Shown here in pieces: positions 1-10,549 of a stretch of 64,000 bases of DNA. Both the position numbers and the translations under genes were made by a program. The notes under the pieces were generated by a model. The model had not been told where the DNA came from. It saw only the letters and a list, made by a program, of their open reading frames with translations, and did no database searches. Source of the stretch: Chlamydia avium 10DC88 (lineage in GTDB: Bacteria > Chlamydiota > Chlamydiia > Chlamydiales > Chlamydiaceae); the NCBI RefSeq assembly GCF_000583875.1, contig NZ_CP006571.1:661416-725415 (forward strand). The letters run 5' to 3'. Numbering within the stretch: position 1 is the stretch's first letter; each line of letters starts with the position of its first letter.

Positions 1-291
1 AACAACTCCAGGGATTTCTCCCATAGAAGCCATCTGTCTAAAACAAATTCTAGAAATAGCAAACTTTCTTAAGTATCCTCGAGGACGTCCTGTTAGCAAG
101 CAACGATTATGTAGGCGTGATGGGGAAGTATCCCTCTTCATTTTGTTTAATGCTTCGCGTGCTCGTTCTCTTTCCTCTTCACTAACGGTTAAATCCTTAG
201 CAATTTTTCGAAGCTCCTCTCTCCTTTTATAATGTTTTGCTACTAGGAGACGTCGCTTATTTTCTCTTGCTATTGCTGACTTTTTCGCCAT
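1..291 (-). CDS. rpsN: 30S ribosomal protein S14, C-terminus cut by window edge
   Basis: Small-subunit ribosomal protein S14 of the 30S head. The reverse strand from 291 gives [15 protein letters not shown]..., the typical long bacterial S14 start, and the window edge falls after GEIPGVV, so 97 codons are present and only about four residues (normally ending in KASW) are missing. This is the zinc-free form: the four-cysteine motif of short S14 is absent. It lies 25 bp downstream of rpmJ on the same strand and is probably cotranscribed with it. It is not in the ORF set because no stop lies inside the window; I read it directly. Confidence 0.93.
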   Translation of the reverse strand, partial: MAKKSAIARENKRRLLVAKHYKRREELRKIAKDLTVSEEERERAREALNKMKRDTSPSRLHNRCLLTGRPRGYLRKFAISRICFRQMASMGEIPGVV

Positions 292-316
292 GCGTTCTTA
301 CCTAAAATTATTAAAA

Positions 317-454
317 TTATTTTTTGCGTGCAGGTCCTGCTTGGCGCTGCTTACGATTAGGGTCCTTCTTATTGATAACATAAAGGCGACCCCTACGTCG
401 GACGAGCTTATCTCCCTTAGATGGATCTGCTTTGATAGATGAACTTACTTTCAT
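317..454 (-). CDS. rpmJ: 50S ribosomal protein L36
   Basis: Large-subunit ribosomal protein L36, 45 residues, read directly from the reverse strand (ATG at 454-452, TAA at 319-317). It starts [16 protein letters not shown] and ends AGPARKK. It resembles the longer L36 variant (about 45 residues, with a basic C-terminal tail) that lacks the full CxxC...CxxxxH zinc ribbon of the short form; no cysteine is seen. Upstream of rpsN by 25 bp, so a two-gene transcript is likely. The start is opposed to rpmH across about 260 bp that should hold both promoters. Confidence 0.93.
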   Translation of the reverse strand: MKVSSSIKADPSKGDKLVRRRGRLYVINKKDPNRKQRQAGPARKK

Positions 455-673
455 GAAAAACTACCTTGATAAACTCTCTGTTGAGAGAGATTCCTCAAAA
501 TTATAAGGAATTCCAATTAATGGACTAATTTAACCCGTTTGGCACTTTTTTACAACAATAGACTTAGAGAAAAACCCTAAAAGGAAACGTGAGTTCTCTT
601 GAACTTATTAATCCAATCCTATAAACTAGCGGCAAGTTTTGATAACTAATTTAGTTTTTTGATCTATCTGGAA

Positions 674-702
674 TTGACAAAACCCAACTTCAACAGTAAT
701 TA
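674..702 (+). promoter_or_regulatory. candidate promoter of rpmH-rnpA
   Basis: A perfect TTGACA at 674-679 is followed after 17 bp by TAATTA at 697-702, a sigma66/sigma70-like arrangement. It leaves only a very short leader before the rpmH start at 713, which has AAGGAA at 702-707 as ribosome binding site. The -10 match is partial, so this is a candidate only. Confidence 0.4.
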
Positions 703-712
703 AGGAAATATT

Positions 713-850
713 GTGAAACGTACTTATCAACCCAGTAAGAGAAAACGTAGAAATTCTGTAGGTTTCCGGACTCGTATGGCTACAAAAAATGGAAGAAACT
801 TATTGAATCGTCGCCGACGTCACGGTAGACATAATCTTGTCGACCTATAG
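713..850 (+). CDS. rpmH: 50S ribosomal protein L34
   Basis: Large-subunit ribosomal protein L34, 45 residues. The GTG at 713 follows AAGGAA by five bases and gives [14 protein letters not shown], then [13 protein letters not shown] and a basic tail ending RHNLVDL, which is the family signature. It is followed 23 bp later by rnpA, the near-universal rpmH-rnpA pair. It is too short for a usual ORF cutoff and was read directly. The GTG start rather than ATG is decided by the conserved N-terminus. Confidence 0.95.
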   Translation: MKRTYQPSKRKRRNSVGFRTRMATKNGRNLLNRRRRHGRHNLVDL

Positions 851-873
851 GTCTAATATATAATTTTCTTATT

Positions 874-1209
874 GTGTGCCGTTCGACTTTACCTAAAAAT
901 TCTCGCATTCTAAAGAGGAAACAATTTATTTATGTTTCCCGATTTGGGTTATTTTGTCATGGAAGCCAGGTAGATTTTCTTGTGTCTCCATCTAGAAATT
1001 CTCGATGTTGTAAGTTGGGAATCACTGTGTCAAAGAAATTTGGCAAAGCTCATGAAAGAAATTACTTTAAACGTATTGTACGCGAAGCTTTTAGGCAACA
1101 GCGACATCAGTTGCCTGTGTGTCAAGTTGTGGTAATGCCCAAAAAAAACATATACCTAAGTTTCAAGGATTACTCCAAGACTTTATCAACTATATTCCCG
1201 ATGTTCTAA
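874..1209 (+). CDS. rnpA: RNase P protein component, C-terminus apparently frameshifted
   Basis: Protein subunit of RNase P, which helps the RNase P RNA remove 5' leaders from pre-tRNAs. The GTG-started frame (MCRSTLPKNSRILKRKQF) holds the family RNR region KFGKAHERNYFKRIVREAF at about residues 58-76. After VVVMPK at a run of eight A (1141-1148) the frame ends in an atypical SFKDYSKTLSTIFPMF. Adding one A there instead gives PKFQGLLQDF then a basic tail, stopping at 1244, which matches my memory of chlamydial RnpA C-termini. So the last 20 or so residues are probably wrong here. With the repaired frame it would overlap the convergent neighbour by 10 bp. GTG start chosen because LPKNSRILKR is the expected N-terminus. 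Confidence 0.88.
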   Translation: MCRSTLPKNSRILKRKQFIYVSRFGLFCHGSQVDFLVSPSRNSRCCKLGITVSKKFGKAHERNYFKRIVREAFRQQRHQLPVCQVVVMPKKNIYLSFKDYSKTLSTIFPMF

Positions 1210-1234
1210 AAAATAAGTTAGAAAAGAAAAGTGT

Positions 1235-2284
1235 CTATGACTGATGACGGATATAGTCTAAGGAATGAGAAATATGAGATTGAACTTCCTTAGGGGCAGT
1301 TTCGAAAGCGATTTCAGCATGTTGTAAGGCATTTTTCCACTGATCAAAGTCCAAATAGAATTGAGCAATCATCATCTCAATCCTCCATATATTTTCTTGA
1401 TCTTGCTGGCCAAACGCAGCTAAATAAGCCTCTAAAGGGGCAATTACTTTGCTAGCATCTTGACGGACACCTGCTTTAGATCTTTTCGCTAATTCTTGGA
1501 ATTCGATCAAAGCAACCGTAAAATGAGTATGTAGCTTATTCTCAGGATCTTTATTTAGCAATTTATGTTTAATTCTCTGACAATCTTCTGATTCCATCCG
1601 GCCACTTTCTACAAGTAGACGATATTTCTCTGATAGAAAAAAGTAATCATCATTACGGACGCCTAATTCTAGTGCCTTCTCCATAAAATCTCGACGTGAA
1701 ATTTCTTCCGCAAGACGGTAATATTTTTGTAGATCTTCCATGGATAATGTATGGATTATAGGACTAACGCTGTTAATGAAAAAGTCACTGTTAACTACAT
1801 GACATAGACTTTCCCCTAAATTTTCTCCTGTTTCATTTCCAAAAGATCCCATCCTATAAATTTCTCTACCATCATGAGAAATGACTAAAAGAGAGGGAAA
1901 CTCATCTACCTGAAATTTAACCTTCAATTCATTATTTTGTAGGCGTAAAGCGTTGCTTTGCTCAGAATGTCGAGGGAAATCCACTTCTAAACAAATAAAC
2001 TTACCAAGAATTTTTTGTGCAAATTCTAATGAAGTAAGAACTTCCTTACGAATTTTCATGCAAGAACCATTCCAATCAGATCCAGAGAAGAAGATCAGCA
2101 TAGGAAGTTCGGAATCCCGACTTTTCTTCACGGCTTCCTTATAATCTACATGCCAAAACAGCTGAGAAGAATTTTTATCTTGTACCGCACTTTGCAAATT
2201 CAAAGAACCTGCACCGAGTAGAAGCGTTGCGAATACCTTCAGTTGCTTAAAAGAACATTTCTTCACAATCTGCGATACGATCAT
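1235..2284 (-). CDS. thioredoxin-fold exported protein with degenerate active site
   Basis: Homolog of the chlamydial protein usually annotated thioredoxin disulfide isomerase (CT783 in C. trachomatis, from memory). 349 residues. An N-terminal hydrophobic stretch (about residues 15-30, VFATLLLGAGSLNL) suggests export. Residues about 40-160 form a thioredoxin-like domain: ELPMLIFFSGSDWNGSCMKI, then LEVDFP and EFPSLLVI with the cis-proline context. The usual WCxxC is WNGSC, so only the second cysteine remains; a dithiol oxidoreductase reaction is therefore unlikely. Residues about 170-349 are helical and resemble TPR-type repeats (YRLAEEISRR, KNALQHAEIAFETAP). SD-like GAGGG lies just upstream of the ATG. 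Role unknown; a chaperone or binding role is possible. Confidence 0.8.
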   Translation of the reverse strand: MIVSQIVKKCSFKQLKVFATLLLGAGSLNLQSAVQDKNSSQLFWHVDYKEAVKKSRDSELPMLIFFSGSDWNGSCMKIRKEVLTSLEFAQKILGKFICLEVDFPRHSEQSNALRLQNNELKVKFQVDEFPSLLVISHDGREIYRMGSFGNETGENLGESLCHVVNSDFFINSVSPIIHTLSMEDLQKYYRLAEEISRRDFMEKALELGVRNDDYFFLSEKYRLLVESGRMESEDCQRIKHKLLNKDPENKLHTHFTVALIEFQELAKRSKAGVRQDASKVIAPLEAYLAAFGQQDQENIWRIEMMIAQFYLDFDQWKNALQHAEIAFETAPKEVQSHISHSLDYIRHQS

Positions 2285-2693
2285 GGTTTCCCTCTCTTTT
2301 TCTCAGAATGCCACTCGTTTATTTAGGCACGACAAATAGCTCTCGGAGCATTCTGCCACTCGCTTCTTGTTGTATAGTCTTTTTTTTATTAAAACGAAAT
2401 AAAAAACACTACTTAAAATTTGTATCCTTGTCGCAGTAAAACCCTCTTGATCCCAACCAGATTAGCCAAGTAAAAATATTAAGAATATCGGTATTTATTT
2501 CTATGGTCTCCTACTCGTTGAGTTCTTACAAAGCTCAAAGAGTCAATAAACAACATGCTAGAAAAACCGTAGATTGTGAAACAATCTTATGTTAGCATTC
2601 TTCAAAAGTCTGATTAATTTGCTTGCTATTAAAACTTTCGTAATTTAGTGCACCTTTAAGACTTTTATCTTAGCAATATGAGAATCAACCCCA
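2285..2693. other. 409-bp divergent intergenic region
   Basis: No gene seen. It must hold the start signals of the leftward thioredoxin-fold gene and rightward cysS. A plausible cysS promoter is TTGCTT at 2619-2624, 16 bp, TAATTT at 2641-2646. Near the left end TGCCACTCG occurs twice (2309-2317 and 2354-2362) flanked by inverted CAGAATGC/GCATTCTG, within 80 bp of the leftward start. Confidence 0.5.
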
Positions 2694-4124
2694 ATGAGAC
2701 AATTATCTGAAAAACCCTATACCCTGTATTTATATAATACAGCATCGCGCACCAAAGAAGTATTTTCTCCCCTGCATGACCCTGTCAGATTATATACATG
2801 TGGCCCTACAGTCTATGACTATGCTCATATTGGAAACTTTCGTACGTATGTTTTTGAAGATTTATTAAAACGTACTCTGTTATTCTTTGGGTATTCAGTC
2901 AAACACGTGATGAATATCACCGATGTCGATGATAAAACCTTGATTGGAGCACAAAAAAAACAAATTGCTCTTGATGAATACACGGCTCCGTACATCCAGG
3001 CATTCTTTGAAGATCTCTCTACATTGAATATTCTTCCTGCGGATGTCTATCCCCGTGCTACACATTATATCCCTCAAATGATCCAAGCTATCCAACAACT
3101 TTTAGACATGGACATTGCTTATATTGGTCATGATCGTTCTATTTACTTTTCCATACAGAAGTTTCCTACCTATGGGAAATTGTCCCAATTAAAATTACAA
3201 GACCTACATTATTGCTCTCGAATTACTACAGATGAATATGACAAAGAAAATCTTGCAGATTTCGTCCTATGGAAAGCATACGATCCTGATCGCGATGGGA
3301 GTATTTATTGGGATAGTCCCTTTGGTAAGGGGCGTCCTGGATGGCATTTGGAATGTTCTATAATGGCTATGCAACTCCTAGGTGACTCTTTAGATATTCA
3401 TGCAGGTGGAGTTGATAATATTTTTCCACATCATGACAATGAAATTGCTCAATCAGAATCTCTATCAAAACAACCTTTCTCTCGTTACTGGGTTCATTCG
3501 GCACATCTTCTTGTTGATGGGAAAAAAATGTCCAAAAGTCTGGGGAACTTTTTTACGTTGCGCCAACTACTAGATCAAGGGTTTTCTGGTCATGAGTTGC
3601 GTTATATGCTCTTACAAAGCCATTATCGAACCCAATTTAACTTCACTAAAGAAGGTTTATTTTCTTGTCGTCAATCCTTAAAACGTCTGAGAGACTTTAT
3701 TTCTCGTTTAGAATATCCGTACCCTCTAGGAAAATCTGTTTCAGCAGAAGCGACAACCTATGGCGAAGAATTTCTAAACGCATTTACAGAAGGTTTAGCT
3801 AATGATCTAAATATTGCATCTTCATTGGCAGCACTATTTGATTTTATCCATCAAATTAATTCTCTGATTGATATAGGGAATTTTACAAAAACAGACGCTC
3901 AATATGTGTTAAATATTTTAAATACGATCAATGATGTTCTTGGGATCCTACCTGATTCTACTCATAAAGATATCCCTGAACACATTATGCTACTCGTGAA
4001 AGAACGCGAAATTGCCAGACAAGAGAAGAATTGGAGGAAAGCTGATGATCTTCGAAATCAAGTGGAGGCCCTTGGCTACACCATTGAAGATGCAAAATCA
4101 GGACCTCAACTGAAAAAAATCTAA
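2694..4124 (+). CDS. cysS: cysteinyl-tRNA synthetase
   Basis: Class I aminoacyl-tRNA synthetase that charges tRNA-Cys. 476 residues, normal family length. The zinc/active-site Cys36 in TCGPTVYDYAHIGN is followed by the HIGN motif at 45-48; the second zinc ligands are in WHLECSIM and GGVDNIFPHHDNE; KMSKS is at 278-282. The C-terminal DALR-like helical region reads through KEREIARQEKNWRKADDLR. No strong Shine-Dalgarno is visible; the ATG is chosen because the conserved YNTASR element begins at residue 14. Convergent with lysS, only 5 bp apart. The substrate tRNA-Cys is encoded in this window at 33.8 kb. Confidence 0.97.
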   Translation: MRQLSEKPYTLYLYNTASRTKEVFSPLHDPVRLYTCGPTVYDYAHIGNFRTYVFEDLLKRTLLFFGYSVKHVMNITDVDDKTLIGAQKKQIALDEYTAPYIQAFFEDLSTLNILPADVYPRATHYIPQMIQAIQQLLDMDIAYIGHDRSIYFSIQKFPTYGKLSQLKLQDLHYCSRITTDEYDKENLADFVLWKAYDPDRDGSIYWDSPFGKGRPGWHLECSIMAMQLLGDSLDIHAGGVDNIFPHHDNEIAQSESLSKQPFSRYWVHSAHLLVDGKKMSKSLGNFFTLRQLLDQGFSGHELRYMLLQSHYRTQFNFTKEGLFSCRQSLKRLRDFISRLEYPYPLGKSVSAEATTYGEEFLNAFTEGLANDLNIASSLAALFDFIHQINSLIDIGNFTKTDAQYVLNILNTINDVLGILPDSTHKDIPEHIMLLVKEREIARQEKNWRKADDLRNQVEALGYTIEDAKSGPQLKKI

Positions 4125-4129
4125 CTTCC

Positions 4130-5710
<1,581 letters not shown>

Positions 5711-5875
5711 TTATATTTATCCTTCTACGCATGATTTTGATTTTAGATGTACTCCGCTCGCTGAAAAACTAGCTTCCCGAAGCAAGTAGTCTCCCAAAGA
5801 GAACAATTCTATTTCAATACGAAGTAGGATTTTCTCAAAAATAAAAAAAAGATGAATGTTTAATTACAGGAAATA

Positions 5876-5907
5876 AACTTTAGAGAGGAAAATTCCTCTC
5901 TAAAGTT
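5876..5907 (-). terminator. hairpin terminator after dsbH
   Basis: A perfect 15-bp inverted repeat (5876-5890 with 5893-5907, two-base loop) lies just past the dsbH stop. Reading leftward it is followed by TTTATTTCC, only moderately U-rich, so it may act as terminator or as an mRNA-stabilising 3' hairpin. Confidence 0.6.
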
Positions 5908-5924
5908 CTCAAGGAAAGATGTGG

Positions 5925-6419
5925 CTATTTCTTATTCAATTTCATCTTTATTTTATTAACAAAATTCTCACCACCACCGTACTCAAATCCCATTTGGGCC
6001 TGCTCATTACCTTGACTATCAATAAATACTAATGTTGGGAATCCACGGACTTGATACTTATTCTTTAAGAATTGGTTTTCCTGTTTCACACTCTCTGATT
6101 GTTGCTTTGACTGAGGAAAATCGATCTCCACCATATACAAATTCTGAGAAGCAAATCGAATAAATTCTGGAGAACGTAAAATTTGATCTTCCATTTTCTT
6201 ACACCAAATGCACCAATCGGAACCAGTGAAAAATAATGCAATTGTTTTTTTGTCTTTCTCTGATTGCTCTATAGCTTCTTGATAAGTTAACCACTTGAGG
6301 CTTGTTGCTTTTACTAGATAGTTTGATGCATGCGTTTGAGAACATCTTCTCTCCCCAAAACATGGGAGAGTAGATAACAAGCAAAATACTATTAGACTGC
6401 CTTGTAATATGTGCTTCAT
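5925..6419 (-). CDS. dsbH: DsbH, periplasmic thioredoxin-like oxidoreductase
   Basis: Exported thiol-disulfide oxidoreductase of the DsbH type described for Chlamydia. 164 residues. A signal peptide (about 1-22, SLIVFCLLSTLPCFG) precedes a thioredoxin domain with SDWCIWCKKM as the active-site CxxC and VRGFPTLVFID carrying the cis-proline. Chlamydiae build a disulfide-cross-linked outer envelope in elementary bodies; a reducing or isomerising enzyme in the periplasm fits that, but the link is inference. It is close in domain to the degenerate paralog at 1235-2284. It faces a rightward gene across about 150 bp and is followed by a strong hairpin. Confidence 0.88.
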   Translation of the reverse strand: MKHILQGSLIVFCLLSTLPCFGERRCSQTHASNYLVKATSLKWLTYQEAIEQSEKDKKTIALFFTGSDWCIWCKKMEDQILRSPEFIRFASQNLYMVEIDFPQSKQQSESVKQENQFLKNKYQVRGFPTLVFIDSQGNEQAQMGFEYGGGENFVNKIKMKLNKK

Positions 6420-6573
6420 AATAATTTTCCCTTAAAATAATTCTCTTCGTTACTGAATGGATAGCACTGGCTATAAACATAAAATTTTCTATTTATGAAA
6501 TAAAGAACCTAGATGAATAAACTATCTGCATCTATAGTGAATTACAGATATCTTTTCTATTTTCATATCCACA

Positions 6574-7284
6574 ATGGAAAATTCTGACTCACCTGCATAC
6601 GTAATTTTAAAACAAATTGCTCATCGGTATTTAGATCACTACTATCCTACATTATCTCAACTGATTCCTTTGTGTTTCTCCAAACATTCGCTACCTACTC
6701 CCTATACCAATGAGAGTCCCGCTCCCAAACAACCTATAGAAAAAATCTCTAGTGAACCGGATAAAGCCTCAGAAATCATAATAAATAATTCAGAACCACA
6801 ACTACTTCCTATTCGTGATCAAAGGAAAACTTCTTCTTGGGAATATCATTCTCCTCATTCTGATCTTTCAAAAGTAGAAATCTTGAGATTAAGCTATCGT
6901 ACATTACACCCTTATGTTCTTTCTTCTCCAATGGAAATTCCCTGTAGGATTTTCGTAGATGAAGAAAAAAATGAAGAGATTTTATTTTTCAATCGACTTG
7001 CAAAAATTCTAACTCAGCAAATATTTCCTACAACACTTGTACTCTCTATAAGAAATAAGGATATTTTTCATAATCATGAAGGTTTTTCTTTATCTTTAGC
7101 ACCACTAACAATGATATATTATAAAATTCCCAATGCGCGTTATCATCAGCCATTCACAAAAAACGAGAGCACTTGGATTCCTATTTATTCTTCGGTATAC
7201 TATGAAAATGATCCGAAATTAAAACGAGATCTATGGGCTCGACTAAATCAACTTCCTTTCGCCTATACGCAGAAGTTATCGTAA
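6574..7284 (+). CDS. conserved chlamydial protein of unknown function
   Basis: 236 residues, equivalent by position to C. trachomatis CT779; I do not recognise a family. Residues 45-85 are Pro/Ser/Glu-rich and look disordered. The second half is more ordered (MEIPCRIFVDEEKNEEILFF, then FSLSLAPLTMIYY). No signal peptide, membrane segment or coiled coil is evident. Its last 52 bp overlap the start of priA in another frame, suggesting translational coupling. Starts at an ATG with no clear Shine-Dalgarno. Function unknown; co-expression with priA is the only contextual hint. Confidence 0.75.
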   Translation: MENSDSPAYVILKQIAHRYLDHYYPTLSQLIPLCFSKHSLPTPYTNESPAPKQPIEKISSEPDKASEIIINNSEPQLLPIRDQRKTSSWEYHSPHSDLSKVEILRLSYRTLHPYVLSSPMEIPCRIFVDEEKNEEILFFNRLAKILTQQIFPTTLVLSIRNKDIFHNHEGFSLSLAPLTMIYYKIPNARYHQPFTKNESTWIPIYSSVYYENDPKLKRDLWARLNQLPFAYTQKLS

Positions 7285-9482
7285 ACTCGAATATCAATAA
7301 GATATTAGACTACGGTCTTCCCAAAGATTTTGAACACATTACTGTAGGAACTGGTGTTAGTGTCTCCCTACGGGGAATAAAAACATATGGTATTGTTCAC
7401 AAAATCAAAACAACAAGTTCTTGTAAACAAGTTCTACCTATTTTAAATGTTATTGCTTCAGAAATTGTCATACCTTCTGACCTTTTACAACTAATGTTTT
7501 GGATGAGTCAGTACTACTTTACTCCTTTGGGGAGGATTGTGCGTCTAGTTCTTCCTGGAATTACATCACATATTATACAACCTAAACAACACTATCGTGT
7601 TGTCCTTAAACAAAATAAAACAAAAATCCAAGAAGCTATCCTTGCTATTAGTAAAGATTCTCCTGCACAAGCTGCCACGTTAAAAACACTGTTGTCTTGT
7701 TCATCTCCTCCAGGATTATCGGAACTTATGGAAAAAGCTAAGGTTTCCTCATCGCCTATTCATTCTCTAGAAAAACTGGGTTATTTAAAAATAGTCAACT
7801 CCACTGATTTAGAGCTTCAAGAAAATAAATTAACTTTTTTCCCTCCTAACTCCTATCCATTACACAAGCAACAACGTGATGCTTTGGATAAAATTTCTCT
7901 TTCCTTATCTTCTGGAAAATTTCAAACGCATCTTCTTTTTGGTGTCACAGGAAGTGGAAAAACAGAAGTCTATTTTCAGGCTGTGCAAGAAGCTAGAAAA
8001 TTAAATAAAAGTGTTATCCTATTAGTTCCAGAAATTGCTTTAACAACACAAATTGTTACCTTATTTAAAGCACATTTTAGAGAAAAAGTTGGCATTCTTC
8101 ACTATAAGTTGTCTAATAGTGATAGAAATAAAGTGTGGCGAGACGCTTCTAAAGGAAAACTCAATATCATTATTGGTCCGAGATCTGCTCTATTCTGTCC
8201 CGTACAAAACTTAGGATTGATTATCGTCGATGAAGAACACGACTCAGCATACAAACATAGTGAAAGTCATCCGTGTTACCATGCACGCGATGTGGCTGTT
8301 ATGCGAGGAAAATTGGCGCAAGCTACCGTTATATTGGGTAGTGCTACGCCGAGCTTAGAAAGCTATACGAATGCATTGTCTGGGAAATATATTCTCTCTG
8401 AGCTTACCTTTCGAGCTTCTGCAAGCTCTACAGTAAAAGTGTCTCTTATTGACATGAATCTGGAAATGGAAAAACACAAAACAAAAACGTTATTTTCACA
8501 AGCAGTTATTCGCAGCATTGAAAAACGACTAGCTATTGGTGAACAATCATTAATTTTTTTTAATCGTCGCGGATACCACACTAATGTTTCCTGTTCATCG
8601 TGTAAGCATGTATTGAAATGTCCTCGTTGTGACATGGTATTAACTTTTCATAAATATGCTAATGTTCTTCTCTGCCACTTATGTAATTCTTCTCTAAAAG
8701 AACCACAAACTTCTTGTCCCAAATGTCACGGAACATTGACATTGCAATATCGTGGATCAGGAACAGAAAAAATCGAACGGATGCTCCATAGTCTTTTTCC
8801 TCAAGCTCGTACACTACGTATTGACTCGGATACTACTAAACTTCGTGGAAGCCATGAGGTACTATTAAAACAATTTGCTACAGGGAAAGCTGATATTCTC
8901 ATTGGTACGCAAATGATTGCTAAAGGGATGCATTTTCCTGCAGTAACTCTAGCTGTCATTCTTAATGGGGATTCTGGACTATATATTCCTGATTTTCGTG
9001 CTTCAGAACAAGTATTTCAATTGATTACTCAAGTCATGGGAAGATCTGGGCGTAGTTATCTCCCTGGAGAAGTTTTTATTCAGTCTTTTCTCACCGAGAA
9101 CAGTACTATTCGTTGTGCTATGCAACAAGATTATTCAGCCTTTTATTCTCAAGAAATCTCTGGTAGAGAAATATGCGTTTATCCTCCATTTACACGTTTA
9201 ATTCGATGTATCTTTCTAGGGAAATGTCCTCAGTTAACCAGATCGGAAGCCGAACGTATTCACAGCATACTAAAGGAAAAATTAGACACACAGGCTAAAG
9301 TTATGGAAATTACCCCCTGTGGTCATTTTAAAATCAGAGATGTCTTTCGTTATCAATTCTTAATAAAAAGTAAACAAGTACTTCCTGTAAATCAAAAACT
9401 CCACGAAACATTAGTGATTACAAAATTATCTCCGAAAGTTAAATTTACTATCGACGTGGATCCCATAACCACATTTTTCTAA
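7233..9482 (+). CDS. priA: primosomal protein N' (replication restart helicase)
   Basis: DNA helicase that recognises stalled forks and reloads the replisome. 749 residues. N-terminal 3'-end-binding domain (about 1-110, LYAEVIVNSNINKILDYGLP), then Walker A GVTGSGKTE at 237-245, DEEH box IIVDEEHDSAYK, GSATPSLESY, a zinc region with eight cysteines from about residue 454 to 500 (CSSC, KCPRC, CHLC, CPKC), and GTQMIAKGMHFP. The histidine more usual in AKGHDFP is methionine here. Start overlaps the preceding gene by 52 bp; the N-terminal SFRLYAEVIV supports a start at or very near 7233. The 3' end overlaps the convergent bioF-like gene by 57 bp. Confidence 0.95.
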   Translation: MGSTKSTSFRLYAEVIVNSNINKILDYGLPKDFEHITVGTGVSVSLRGIKTYGIVHKIKTTSSCKQVLPILNVIASEIVIPSDLLQLMFWMSQYYFTPLGRIVRLVLPGITSHIIQPKQHYRVVLKQNKTKIQEAILAISKDSPAQAATLKTLLSCSSPPGLSELMEKAKVSSSPIHSLEKLGYLKIVNSTDLELQENKLTFFPPNSYPLHKQQRDALDKISLSLSSGKFQTHLLFGVTGSGKTEVYFQAVQEARKLNKSVILLVPEIALTTQIVTLFKAHFREKVGILHYKLSNSDRNKVWRDASKGKLNIIIGPRSALFCPVQNLGLIIVDEEHDSAYKHSESHPCYHARDVAVMRGKLAQATVILGSATPSLESYTNALSGKYILSELTFRASASSTVKVSLIDMNLEMEKHKTKTLFSQAVIRSIEKRLAIGEQSLIFFNRRGYHTNVSCSSCKHVLKCPRCDMVLTFHKYANVLLCHLCNSSLKEPQTSCPKCHGTLTLQYRGSGTEKIERMLHSLFPQARTLRIDSDTTKLRGSHEVLLKQFATGKADILIGTQMIAKGMHFPAVTLAVILNGDSGLYIPDFRASEQVFQLITQVMGRSGRSYLPGEVFIQSFLTENSTIRCAMQQDYSAFYSQEISGREICVYPPFTRLIRCIFLGKCPQLTRSEAERIHSILKEKLDTQAKVMEITPCGHFKIRDVFRYQFLIKSKQVLPVNQKLHETLVITKLSPKVKFTIDVDPITTFF

Positions 9483-10523
9483 ACAGCTATTGAGTGTGTT
9501 TACAAGAATATCGACTTCGCTCTCAGTATTATATGCATGAAAATTAATGCGAATACAAGGTCGTTTAACAAAATGAATTTTCCCCACATGTACATTAGCA
9601 ACACGGAGCTCAGAAATCAGAAGTTCCATAATATGATCAGGGAAAAACATAGGGACTCCCCCACCAAGAACATGGATATCACAATGTTTTGTGAAATAAG
9701 CTTGTAGCTCCATAAGACGACTACGTGCTAGCACTCCCTCAATAGGAAGATGATCATAGGCTGTTCCTATCGTCAACAATGTATGGGGAGCCATAGTCGT
9801 TGTGTAACGCAATAGAGGGACCTTATTCATTAAATCTGCTTTTACCTCTATAGAAGAAAGAATAGCGGCACCTACTGCTCCCATAGCCTTGCCATACGTT
9901 ACTAAAACAGCATAGAAATTCTCATATCCCCATTGGTGGCATAAACCACGGCCATCCTCTCCGAAAAGTCCTAAAGCATGAGCTTCATCTACAATTAAAA
10001 AAGCATTATACCTGCTTGCGAGTATAAGTAGTTCTTCTAGAGGAGCTATCGTTCCCAAACAAGAGTATACTGAACATACAAAAATAAAAATTCTTCCAGA
10101 AGATGCGGACCTATGAGCAAGTAATAAAGATTCTAGAGTATGGAGATCATTATTAGGAAACGATTTATGGTTCCCCGAGATTACTCGCAAGCTACTATGA
10201 ACAGAGATATGAACACCTTCATCCCAAAAGATCATATCCGTGTTTTCTGTAATATGGTAACATAGCCCAAGGTTAGCCATAGAACCACTATTAATCACGA
10301 ATGCAGCTTCTACATCATGGAAACGAGAAATCTTTTCTTCTAAATCATTTAGAATAGGTGAAGATCCCAAAGTAGCTCGCGATCCACATGCCCCTAATTG
10401 TGCGTGAGGGAATTCTTTGCAATACAAGCGATAGCGCTGTTCAACATCATTAATCAATTTGTTAGATCGAGCGAAACCTAAAAAATCATTAGTTATAAAA
10501 TCTATCGAAGAAGTATTTATCAT
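9426..10523 (-). CDS. bioF: BioF-like PLP-dependent alpha-oxoamine synthase
   Basis: Family of PLP enzymes that join an acyl thioester to an amino acid with loss of CO2 (8-amino-7-oxononanoate synthase, serine palmitoyltransferase, KBL, ALA synthase). 365 residues. Visible motifs: GSRATLGSSPILNDLE for glycine-rich entry, DEAHALGLFG for the PLP-nitrogen Asp, and VTYGKAMGAVGAA with Lys212 as the likely Schiff-base lysine. Usually annotated bioF, but no other biotin-synthesis gene is near; it sits 26 bp downstream of an acyl-ACP synthetase and an acyltransferase, so another acyl-ketone product is possible. The 3' end overlaps priA by 57 bp on the opposite strand. Enzyme class sure, substrate not. 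Confidence 0.82.
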   Translation of the reverse strand: MINTSSIDFITNDFLGFARSNKLINDVEQRYRLYCKEFPHAQLGACGSRATLGSSPILNDLEEKISRFHDVEAAFVINSGSMANLGLCYHITENTDMIFWDEGVHISVHSSLRVISGNHKSFPNNDLHTLESLLLAHRSASSGRIFIFVCSVYSCLGTIAPLEELLILASRYNAFLIVDEAHALGLFGEDGRGLCHQWGYENFYAVLVTYGKAMGAVGAAILSSIEVKADLMNKVPLLRYTTTMAPHTLLTIGTAYDHLPIEGVLARSRLMELQAYFTKHCDIHVLGGGVPMFFPDHIMELLISELRVANVHVGKIHFVKRPCIRINFHAYNTESEVDILVNTLNSCLEKCGYGIHVDSKFNFRR

Positions 10524-10549
10524 AAAGATCTCTGTAAACTTTAGTATCG

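Noticed and set aside
6199..6480. 93-codon reverse ORF overlapping dsbH
   Set aside because: Shadow frame of dsbH; no conserved pattern, and dsbH has clear domain motifs.
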